Assembly (NCBI GenBank): GCA_022572285.1
Contig: JACZWF010000001.1
Location: 1-21,122, forward strand
Source: Nitrososphaerota archaeon
GTDB lineage: Archaea > Thermoproteota > Nitrososphaeria > Nitrososphaerales > UBA57
DNA length: 21,122 nt
Direction: 5' to 3'
The notes beneath the pieces were generated by a model. The model did no database searches and was not told where the DNA came from. It saw nothing but the letters and a program-made list of their open reading frames with translations. A program made the position numbers and the translations under genes. Shown here in pieces: positions 15,885-21,122 of the stretch. Position 1 is the stretch's first letter, and the number at the start of each line of letters is the position of its first letter.

Positions 15885-16493
15885 TCTAACCAAGAAGATT
15901 TCGTCATTACGCTTCTGATGGCTCTTCATCACCTGTATTGAGATATCCCCATCACTCATTGTGGCACTATAGATGTTAGAGCTGTGGTGGTCAAGAACCC
16001 GACCTCCTGCGTAGTGTCGCGTCCAATAGTCTGTACCACGCTTGGCCCTCGTGTAACCCCAATGGCTCGTGACTACAATAGGTGCCGAAGCTCTCATTGC
16101 GAACTCTCTGAGGAGAGCGAGGTAAAGTCCTAGCTTCCTGTTCTTCGAGGTAAATGAAGTCAGACCTCCGATTATTTGGTTGAAGGTAGTAACTGAATCC
16201 AGCACCAACAGGCTCATCCTAGGTGTAGTCCAGGAGAGTAGAACCAACAAAGCTTCCTCAACTTCATCCCCTTTAGGGAGGATTATCGTGAGATTGTCGT
16301 AATTTGCCCGTCTTATCCTTAACGAGGCGGTGAAGGATGTGTCAAGATCTATGTAGACGACCATGCCGGTTTGAAGTCTCTCCTTGACGATCTCTAGCAT
16401 TAGTCTATCGCGTGTGCCCGGTTGATCGAAGAGGAAGGTACTAATTCCCTCGGTCAGGAGGAGCTTTAGACGAGAGTTCTCGAGTCTCTTCAT
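15834..16493 (-). CDS. RecA/RadA-fold paralogue (RadB/aRadC-like) with degenerate Walker A
   Basis: 219 residues with the layout of the RecA core: an ISTFLFDQPGTRDRLMLEIV segment at 17-36 where the P-loop should be, VVYIDLDTSF as the next strand, MSLLVLDSVTTF (93-104) as Walker B, and APIVVTSHWG as the RecA-type strand with a following serine-histidine. The Walker A glycine-lysine-threonine is replaced by TRDR, so classical ATP binding is doubtful. Small RadA paralogues in archaea act in recombination mediation, and some have lost ATPase function. ATG at 16493 is a clear start. The 3' end overlaps the OSTC-like gene by 51 bases on the opposite strand. Confidence 0.7.
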   Translation of the reverse strand: MKRLENSRLKLLLTEGISTFLFDQPGTRDRLMLEIVKERLQTGMVVYIDLDTSFTASLRIRRANYDNLTIILPKGDEVEEALLVLLSWTTPRMSLLVLDSVTTFNQIIGGLTSFTSKNRKLGLYLALLREFAMRASAPIVVTSHWGYTRAKRGTDYWTRHYAGGRVLDHHSSNIYSATMSDGDISIQVMKSHQKRNDEIFLVRSETFESKNSVANEHTN

Positions 16494-16544
16494 TCCAATT
16501 AAAACTCTGCTCGATTTCCAGGCATAGTTTCTCGCCCAAGAGCC

Positions 16545-16553
16545 AATATTTAA
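16545..16553. promoter_or_regulatory. TATA-like element between two divergent genes
   Basis: AATATTTAA reads as a TATA box on both strands. On + it is centred 25 bp before ATG 16574. On - it is about 26 bp before a predicted start site that leaves a 30-base leader to ATG 16493. Confidence 0.4.
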
Positions 16554-16586
16554 CAGGCAAGGGGTTAGGTTCTATGGTGCCGGTGA

Positions 16587-17237
16587 CCACTCGTAGTTAA
16601 GGCTAAGGCCAGAAATTCCACATCGCCAGTAGCCATAGCCACCCTCGACGGGCGAGCATATTATAGAATAACCTCCCTTCTCAAAGAGGTCGGGATTCCG
16701 TTCGAGAGCCTTATTCCTGGAAGGGAAGTCCCAGAAGGCGTGAAAGTGGTTTTTACCACACAGTCAGAGAGAAAAACCATCCAGAGCCCTTCGGTCATTA
16801 CATTGGAGGAGTTTAGTGATCCGAGCAGTCTTAGACATGAAGTAGCTAAGAGACTTCAGAGCCGGGGTAACGGGAAGCTGATTGTCGGGATAGATCCCGG
16901 CTCGAGAATTGGGGTCACTGCGTTCTATGGTGATGAAGAGATCTATAGTAACATCCTATCCTCGGCAGATCAGGTCGTGAGTAGAGTTCGCAAGCTCCAA
17001 GAGTTAACCAAAGACCCTGACGGAGAGAACGTAATCAGAGTCGGGAACGGTGACTTGAAGCTAGCCGTTGCCATTGTGAAGGGTCTAAAACGTGGCATAG
17101 GGTCAGCTGCTCGCATCGAACTAGTTGACGAGAGAGGGACCAGCTCCAATATTATCACCAAACCAAACAGAAGAGGGGCTCGGGACATGAGAGCGGCTGC
17201 AATAATCGCCTTCAGAGAGGGCTCGAAGGTCAGCTAG
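16587..17237 (+). CDS. RNase H-fold (RuvC/YqgF-like) protein, start codon unresolved
   Basis: The frame is open from 16587 to TAG 17235-17237. The core reads IVGIDPGSRIGVTAFYGDEE, the first strand pair of the RuvC/YqgF RNase H fold with its key aspartate. Later come RVGNGDLKLAV, LVDERGTSSN (compare DERLTT of YqgF) and RDMRAAAIIAF with a possible last acidic residue. The first in-frame GTG is at 16740, but translation upstream of it (ATLDGRAYYRITSLLKEVG, then PFESLIPG) looks like a conserved N-terminal domain. No ATG, GTG or TTG is in frame between 16587 and 16740. ATG 16574, well placed behind a TATA element, is in another frame and stops after eight codons; a +1 shift near 16595 would join them. 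Function unknown; nuclease or Holliday-junction-related activity is a guess. Confidence 0.65.
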   Translation, partial: PLVVKAKARNSTSPVAIATLDGRAYYRITSLLKEVGIPFESLIPGREVPEGVKVVFTTQSERKTIQSPSVITLEEFSDPSSLRHEVAKRLQSRGNGKLIVGIDPGSRIGVTAFYGDEEIYSNILSSADQVVSRVRKLQELTKDPDGENVIRVGNGDLKLAVAIVKGLKRGIGSAARIELVDERGTSSNIITKPNRRGARDMRAAAIIAFREGSKVS

Positions 17238-17262
17238 TGAGATTCTCTTAGATCTAGGGAAA

Positions 17263-17272
17263 ATATTATAAA
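17263..17272 (+). promoter_or_regulatory. TATA box of the 17312 zinc-ribbon gene
   Basis: ATATTATAAA is a strong TATA element. It predicts a transcript start near 17294, inside the CG palindrome and 18 bases before the proposed ATA start. Confidence 0.5.
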
Positions 17273-17282
17273 CAAATTCTTG

Positions 17283-17298
17283 TAGCGCGCGCGCGCTA
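17283..17298. promoter_or_regulatory. Perfect 16-bp CG palindrome at a predicted transcription start
   Basis: TAGCGCGCGCGCGCTA is its own reverse complement. It lies 11 bp after the TATA box and would cover about -11 to +4 of the transcript, a typical place for a repressor operator in archaea. The 12-bp GC alternation could also flip to Z-DNA under negative supercoiling. Confidence 0.5.
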
Positions 17299-17311
17299 AG
17301 GTGAATCTAAC

Positions 17312-17488
17312 ATACGACCAAGAATTCAACGAATTGTAGAAGTCGTAGATGTAAAAGGTGAATTTGGTTCGTGTACTTGCGGAGGGATCGTCAGGTTCTA
17401 CAGTGACGCAGGAGTCAAGTGCAGTTCTTGCAACAAGCTTTATGGGGTCTGGACCGGTAACCATAAGATTTCAGTTCCAAAAGGCTAA
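17312..17488 (+). CDS. Small zinc-ribbon protein with apparent ATA start codon
   Basis: About 58 codons, too short and without a normal start, but the frame gives a clean zinc ribbon: GSCTCGGIVRFYSD, then GVKCSSCNKLYGVWTG and KISVPKG. The Cys pairs CxC and CxxC are about 14 residues apart. No ATG, GTG or TTG is in frame between the upstream TAA (17297-17299) and the ribbon. ATA at 17312 follows GGTGA (17300-17304) at 7 bases, ideal Shine-Dalgarno spacing, and gives the natural-looking RPRIQRIVEVVDVKGEF. GTG 17301 opens only a 12-codon frame. Either ATA is used, or an ATG has mutated or been misread. Function unknown; such ribbons often bind nucleic acid. Confidence 0.6.
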   Translation: MRPRIQRIVEVVDVKGEFGSCTCGGIVRFYSDAGVKCSSCNKLYGVWTGNHKISVPKG

Positions 17489-17512
17489 ATGAATTCTAGC
17501 GGGAACTAGAGC

Positions 17513-17644
17513 TCATCGCCACTCATCTTTCTTGGTGCAGTAGAACGGTGCGCTTGGGCCACATGTAGGACAGGCAAAATCTGTGTGATCACCGATTGGT
17601 AAGGTCATTAATTTTGTACCACATTTGGAACAACCTCGTGTCAT
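17513..17644 (-). CDS. Small zinc-ribbon protein
   Basis: 43 residues from ATG 17644: MTRGCSKCGTKL, then FACPTCGPSAPFYCTKKDEW. The two CxxC pairs form a zinc ribbon, with a further Cys near the end. An upstream in-frame ATG at 17668 would add eight acidic and hydrophobic residues (MIEEDEIL) but lies too close to the TATA element to be transcribed from it. The TATA palindrome at 17672-17685 predicts a start near 17652 and so favours ATG 17644. No family recognised. It ends 24 bases after the convergent zinc-ribbon gene's stop. Confidence 0.6.
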   Translation of the reverse strand: MTRGCSKCGTKLMTLPIGDHTDFACPTCGPSAPFYCTKKDEWR

Positions 17645-17671
17645 AAGGATTTCATCCTCCTCTATCATGTT

Positions 17672-17685
17672 ATTAATATATTAAT
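17672..17685 (-). promoter_or_regulatory. Palindromic TATA element of the small zinc-ribbon gene
   Basis: ATTAATATATTAAT is a perfect 14-bp palindrome with a TATA core. It lies directly upstream of the small minus-strand zinc-ribbon gene and just after the stop of the next minus-strand gene, so the small gene probably has its own promoter. Confidence 0.5.
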
Positions 17686-17694
17686 CAGGACTAG

Positions 17695-18264
17695 TTAAGT
17701 GCAAGTTATCTTAATCGAGCTGGAGTTGCCCGAAACCGTTCCTTTCTCTGAAAAGATATGCTTCCCCCAACTTGCACCGACCTGGGCTCTCAGCGTGTGT
17801 TTCCCCACCCCGACGTCTGCTCCCAATATCTGGAAGCTAGCCTCAAACTCGAAGAGCTTCTTTCTGGCCTCTTCCTCGGTAGCAGGAATATGGGTTGTTC
17901 GTCTCTCATCGATGATTAGTGCCCAAACTTTCTTTTCAAAAAGGTTCACCATTTCAGGATTCCTCGTCCAGTATATCGAAGCCTTCTTTACAGCCTTAAC
18001 CGGCTTAATCAGGCTTTTCAGAGCTAGACCCGCGTAGACCTTCTTAATCTCCAGTTTGTATGTGATCCTAATGTATTTGTCATTCCTCTTGTGCGCGTCC
18101 ATCCATATTTCGTGGCGAAATGAATCCCTGATTCCCCCGTCTACCCCGAACTTCACTTTGAGAGTACACGATTCGTCATACGGGAAGGTTTCACGGGATG
18201 TACTGAAACTTACTCCACTAATCTTGTTTCTTCTAAGGCCCTGAAGGGGAGTAAAGTCCTGCAT
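17695..18264 (-). CDS. Beta-rich protein of unknown function, downstream partner of tes
   Basis: 189 residues from ATG 18264. The sequence alternates polar and hydrophobic residues in the manner of a beta-sandwich: ISGVSFSTSRETF, CTLKVKFGVDGG, YIRITYKLEIKKVYAG in the first half, and LFEFEASFQILGADVG, GKHTLRAQVGASWG and SSSIKITCT at the end, with a lysine-rich middle (KPVKAVKKASIYWTRN). No signal peptide or membrane helix is visible. A fold like Spo0M/arrestin or Ig-like domains is possible; I cannot name a family. An in-frame GTG at 18336 would extend the protein by 24 residues and overlap tes by 44 bases. ATG 18264 lies 29 bases past the tes stop codon and needs no overlap. Co-transcription with tes is likely. 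Confidence 0.65.
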   Translation of the reverse strand: MQDFTPLQGLRRNKISGVSFSTSRETFPYDESCTLKVKFGVDGGIRDSFRHEIWMDAHKRNDKYIRITYKLEIKKVYAGLALKSLIKPVKAVKKASIYWTRNPEMVNLFEKKVWALIIDERRTTHIPATEEEARKKLFEFEASFQILGADVGVGKHTLRAQVGASWGKHIFSEKGTVSGNSSSIKITCT

Positions 18265-18292
18265 CTCTTCATTTGGATTGTAGACTAAGTTA

Positions 18293-19969
18293 TCAGGTGC
18301 CCGTAATTGGCTCGATTCGGACTTCGTTTGTACCACAAGAGGCAGGCTGATGTCTGTTTGCTCGCCTCAGTGTACCTCTGTACAGTGCTTGTTCAAGCTT
18401 TTCACCAGTCTTAGCTTCCCACTCTGCGATCGGCAGACCGTACTTCTGTTGGATTCTGTCTCTATACCATTCTGGAATTACATTGAAAGAGCAGAATGGG
18501 ATTATCCGTAGGTCTGGAGTGAGGTAATGGATATCACACCTCTGTAGCCTCTCCTCGTCTTGATTGTACTTGTCTTGGAAGTGCATCATTCCTAGGAACA
18601 AGCTTCGAATATGGAACTGCCCGACCGAACTGTAGTCATGCTTCAGGATTGCGTTTGTTAGAAGCTTTGCAAAGCTGAGGCCATTCGGTTGTTTCTTCTT
18701 GTCAACGAAACCATTAATATGTGAAAGGAACTTTGCAGCTATTAGGTAGCTACTCGCTCCCGAGTTGAGCTCATCTGTCTTCTCTTCAAGATATTCGAAG
18801 AGTGCAGGAATGTCTACGAATGACATCATGGGTACTAATTTCTTTGTTTCACTGTCTTCGAAGACATAGGTTCCAGCTCCACAAGCAAAGTGAATTGAAA
18901 GATCGTATTGAGGTTTCTTTGTGAAAGCTTCGATGAAGTGAGTTACTGGAGAACAGCTTGGCACTGGGAACCAATCATCTCTGGTGACTTGTCCATCAGT
19001 CTGCTCTTCTATCCTATCTATACAGTCCGGTATAGTGATTCTATATTTCTCCCTCTCCTTCTTGGACATCCTTCCAGTGAGTGATACAGGTTGGTAGCTG
19101 ATGGCCTTTACTACGTCCATATTCTCCTGCGCGAATCGGAGTATATCTCCCAACTCGTGATCGTTAATCGACTTGATTACAGTTGGAACAAAGACAACTC
19201 CAAGGTTGGCCTTTCTACAGCTTTCGAGAGTGTAAGGGACTTCCCAATAGTTCTTCGGGTTCGTCTTCGGTGTTACGCCGTCAAAACTTAGGTAAAGATT
19301 GCTAAGTCCGGCTTGCTTGAGTCTTGTTGCGAGGTCAGGATCTAGAGCAAGGTTGATTCCATTCGTGTTTAGCTGGATATGGTCTACACCCTCAGCGCGG
19401 ATTATTTTTATGATGTCAGCAAGGTCATCTCGAAGCGTTGGCTCTCCGCCTGTGATCTGGAGAGAATTACCAGGGACAGGCCTTTCTGCTCTAAGGGTCT
19501 TTACCATTGCAGTGATCTGTGAGGTCGTTGGCTCATAGACATAGGCCCCCTCCAATCCCTTCTTAACGTAGAAAAAGCAATACCAACAAGTTAGGTCACA
19601 TCTATTTGTGACAATGATGTTGGAGAGTCCGGTATGACTGAGGTGGTTGGTGCACAAACCACAGTTCGTGGGACAGGCGCACTTTTCCATAGGAACATTG
19701 GGTGCTAAGGTACCCTTTCCATCGATCCAGAATGTACTAAATCGCTTGTACATCTCAAACGACCCAAAATAGAGCTCCTCTATTTCGCCATGTTGAGAGC
19801 ATGTCTTCCGCATGAAGACCTTCTCCTCTCTCTCAAAGATGGTCGCCGGCAAGATCTTGTTGCACTCTGGACAGATACTCTGTGTAAGTCGGATGAATTG
19901 TTCTCCTTGCCTAAGGTCTTTACCAAATTTGCTAGTCTGACGGAATTTTATATCTTCTATTTGTGCCAT
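18293..19969 (-). CDS. tes: Radical SAM tetraether lipid synthase (Tes)
   Basis: 558 residues from ATG 19969. Counting from the in-frame GTG three codons earlier, the radical SAM motif CxxxCxxC is Cys127, Cys131, Cys134 in TNRCDLTCWYCFFYVKKG, and GGEP is at 177-180 in LQITGGEPTLRDD. An N-terminal CPEC (36-39) plus Cys60 and a second group (CACPTNCGLC, 100-109) should hold further iron centres, and more cysteines occur late (AFACGAG-like and IPFCSF). This arrangement matches the COG1964 group that includes Tes of Methanocaldococcus and Methanosarcina, which joins two archaeol tails at C-C bonds to make membrane-spanning tetraethers. I recognise it from memory; other radical SAM enzymes in this group cannot be excluded. 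It acts at the inner face of the membrane. The regulator gene lies divergent. Confidence 0.75.
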   Translation of the reverse strand: MAQIEDIKFRQTSKFGKDLRQGEQFIRLTQSICPECNKILPATIFEREEKVFMRKTCSQHGEIEELYFGSFEMYKRFSTFWIDGKGTLAPNVPMEKCACPTNCGLCTNHLSHTGLSNIIVTNRCDLTCWYCFFYVKKGLEGAYVYEPTTSQITAMVKTLRAERPVPGNSLQITGGEPTLRDDLADIIKIIRAEGVDHIQLNTNGINLALDPDLATRLKQAGLSNLYLSFDGVTPKTNPKNYWEVPYTLESCRKANLGVVFVPTVIKSINDHELGDILRFAQENMDVVKAISYQPVSLTGRMSKKEREKYRITIPDCIDRIEEQTDGQVTRDDWFPVPSCSPVTHFIEAFTKKPQYDLSIHFACGAGTYVFEDSETKKLVPMMSFVDIPALFEYLEEKTDELNSGASSYLIAAKFLSHINGFVDKKKQPNGLSFAKLLTNAILKHDYSSVGQFHIRSLFLGMMHFQDKYNQDEERLQRCDIHYLTPDLRIIPFCSFNVIPEWYRDRIQQKYGLPIAEWEAKTGEKLEQALYRGTLRRANRHQPASCGTNEVRIEPITGT

Positions 19970-19971
19970 AA

Positions 19972-19990
19972 TTACCACCGGTAGTGGTAA
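19972..19990. promoter_or_regulatory. Inverted repeat over the tes transcription start, probable operator
   Basis: TTACCAC, a 5-base spacer, then GTGGTAA: perfect 7-bp arms. It covers the predicted tes start site (about 19988) and ends 3 bases before ATG 19969. Binding here would block tes transcription. A weaker related pair, TTACCG (20018-20023) and CGGTGTAA (20035-20042), lies on the regulator side. Confidence 0.6.
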
Positions 19991-20007
19991 CTTGTCAAGG
20001 TGTTTCG

Positions 20008-20015
20008 TTTATAAG
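20008..20015. promoter_or_regulatory. Shared TATA element of tes and the TrmB-like gene
   Basis: TTTATAAG has a palindromic TTATAA core. It is centred about 26 bp from the predicted tes start on the minus strand and about 26-34 bp before TTG 20048 on the plus strand, so one element can serve both directions. Confidence 0.5.
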
Positions 20016-20047
20016 CATTACCGAACTCCTCATACGGTGTAAAGTAG

Positions 20048-20809
20048 TTGTCCATTAGTGTGAAGACCGAGAAGGCTCTCGAGGCCCTAGGTCTTACTGG
20101 CTATGAGATAAAAGCATACACCACCTTGATATCGACCGGACCGATGACTGCGGTCGAGACTAGTAGGCAATCAGGCGTACCCTATTCTAAGATATATGAT
20201 GTATTGAATAACCTCGAGGTGAAAGGTTGGGTCGAGGCTGAGCACTCTCGGCCGAGCAAATTCTTTCCAAAGTCTCCCGACTCTGCTATAGACACATTGA
20301 AGATGCGACTCGAGCGATCAAGAATTGAGAATGAGAATCAGGTTTTGAGTGAATTAATTCCTATCTTCGAAAAGAGAGGAGTAAAGGAGAAACCTGATAT
20401 CTGGATCGTCCGTGGAGATTTTAATATCCTTACAAAAGTGAAGGAGACACTCGAGGGATGTTCAGGTGAACTGATGTTAGCAGTTCCACCGGCTATTGAG
20501 AGTCTCATCGATATTGCAAGTCCAATCGTATTGTCCCTGAAGGGAAAAGGAGTGAAGATATCTATCATGACCCACAGGAGTACGAGCCCCACTGCCGTCA
20601 AGGCGATGAGTAAATGGGGCGATGTAAAGATGCGGGAGGCAATGTTCGGTGGCGGAGTCATAAGCGACGCCAGGGAGGTGATTCTCCTGCTAGCCGGTGG
20701 AGATGGTTCGGGTGGGAGTCTAGCCATTTGGGCAGATCATCCGGGCCTCGCAGGTTTCGCGAAGAATTACTATGATTACTTGTGGGAGGAGTCAAGGGTC
20801 TATGCTTGA
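20048..20809 (+). CDS. TrmB-family transcriptional regulator
   Basis: 253 residues. The N-terminus is a winged helix: EALGLTGYEIKAYTTLISTG, then TAVETSRQSGVPYSKIYDVLNNLEVKGWVE, the typical TrmB DNA-binding domain. A short coiled-coil linker (about 80-110) leads to a C-terminal effector-sensing domain with GELMLAVPP, IVLSLKGKGVKISIMTHRS and LLLAGGDGSGGSLAIWADHPGLAGFAKNYYDYLWE, as in TrmB proteins that bind sugars or other small molecules. The start is TTG 20048, 25-34 bp from the shared TATA element. It is divergent from tes, so it may control tes and itself through the inverted repeat. The effector is unknown. Confidence 0.85.
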   Translation: MSISVKTEKALEALGLTGYEIKAYTTLISTGPMTAVETSRQSGVPYSKIYDVLNNLEVKGWVEAEHSRPSKFFPKSPDSAIDTLKMRLERSRIENENQVLSELIPIFEKRGVKEKPDIWIVRGDFNILTKVKETLEGCSGELMLAVPPAIESLIDIASPIVLSLKGKGVKISIMTHRSTSPTAVKAMSKWGDVKMREAMFGGGVISDAREVILLLAGGDGSGGSLAIWADHPGLAGFAKNYYDYLWEESRVYA

Positions 20810-21122
20810 TTGGAAGCAGAAAGCAATGGAATTCCTCCCGACCCTTGATGTTAAAGAAGAAGAGGCCAAGGTCTATCTTCACTTGATGGAAAATGGGGAG
20901 ATGGAGGCTCATAACATTGCTGATAATCTCGGTATATCGAGCGAAGATCTTTCTCGAATATTGAAGATCCTTCTCGATAAGGGTTTTATCATAAAGCATC
21001 CTCCGCCGTCAAGCTACACTCCTCTGCACCCTAGAATGGCGTTGACAAATGCATACCAACTGATCCAACAAGAGTATGACAAGCGCCTAAAGGAAAAGAG
21101 GTTAATGTTAGATCAGTTTTCA
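20802..21122 (+). CDS. Second TrmB-like regulator, 3' end missing
   Basis: The first 107 residues are present and the frame is open at the right edge. The start ATG at 20802 overlaps the stop of the preceding regulator by 8 bases, so the two are translationally coupled. The N-terminal 80 residues form a winged-helix domain: LDVKEEEAKVYLHLMENGEM, EAHNIADNLGISSEDLSRIL and LLDKGFIIKHPP, then YTPLHPRMALTNA, which resembles the region after the wing in TrmB proteins, and a helical segment QQEYDKRLKEKRLML like the linker coiled coil. It is a diverged relative of its neighbour. Whether the two act as a pair or heterodimer is inference. Confidence 0.7.
   Translation, partial: MLDWKQKAMEFLPTLDVKEEEAKVYLHLMENGEMEAHNIADNLGISSEDLSRILKILLDKGFIIKHPPPSSYTPLHPRMALTNAYQLIQQEYDKRLKEKRLMLDQFS

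Noticed and set aside
17234..17464. Minus-strand open frame of 76 codons
   Set aside because: It is a shadow of the plus-strand zinc-ribbon gene and covers its promoter and palindrome.
17359..17490. GTG frame of about 43 codons overlapping the zinc-ribbon gene
   Set aside because: The frame with paired cysteines is clearly the coding one; this frame has no motif.
1..21122. CRISPR arrays, transposons, rRNA and tRNA genes
   Set aside because: No regular repeat-spacer pattern, no transposase-like frame, no terminal repeats, and no tRNA-like fold noticed by eye in the intergenic gaps.

Overview
The window looks like chromosomal DNA from an archaeon. Evidence: an aRF1-type release factor with NIKS and GGQ motifs, an archaeal UMP kinase, archaeal-type topoisomerase I and ValRS, a TrmB-type regulator, TATA boxes about 25 bp from start codons, many TTG starts, and a radical-SAM enzyme that I recognise as tetraether lipid synthase (Tes). 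Gene content (thaumarchaeal-style his operon, Tes, RecA-fold paralogue, F420-type small oxidoreductase) suggests a TACK archaeon, probably Nitrososphaeria/Thaumarchaeota-like. This placement is inference. I see no CRISPR array, IS element, rRNA or tRNA.

Layout. Positions 1-3756 (+) hold a tightly packed histidine operon: a HAD hydrolase cut by the left edge, hisB, hisH, hisA, hisF and hisI, with overlaps or gaps of only a few bases. Positions 3766-4658 (-) hold pyrH followed by a small membrane zinc-ribbon protein, convergent with hisI. Positions 4677-5026 have no convincing gene. A small deazaflavin-type reductase (+) then converges with a sugar-phosphate nucleotidyltransferase carrying a left-handed beta-helix (-). 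Positions 6945-10547 (+) hold translation genes: aRF1 and valyl-tRNA synthetase. A secreted, membrane-anchored subtilase (-) converges on valS and is divergent from topA (+). topA is followed by a small zinc protein and a three-helix membrane protein that resembles eukaryotic OSTC/OST3.

From about 15.8 to 17.7 kb lie a RecA-fold protein with a broken Walker A motif (-), an RNase H-fold protein without a normal start codon (+), and two tiny zinc-ribbon proteins, one apparently using ATA as its start. Positions 17695-19969 (-) hold tes and a beta-rich protein of unknown function overlapping or abutting its 3' end. A divergent TrmB-like regulator (+) shares a TATA element with tes, and a second TrmB-like gene runs off the right edge.

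How the genes fit together: the left block makes histidine from phosphoribosyl-AMP through histidinol phosphate, and the HAD protein is a candidate for the phosphatase step. The centre is housekeeping (UMP, translation termination, Val-tRNA, DNA topology). The right end is the most interesting part: a membrane-lipid gene (tes) facing a TrmB regulator pair, with a perfect inverted repeat over the tes transcription start. The OSTC-like protein is the other item most worth checking.
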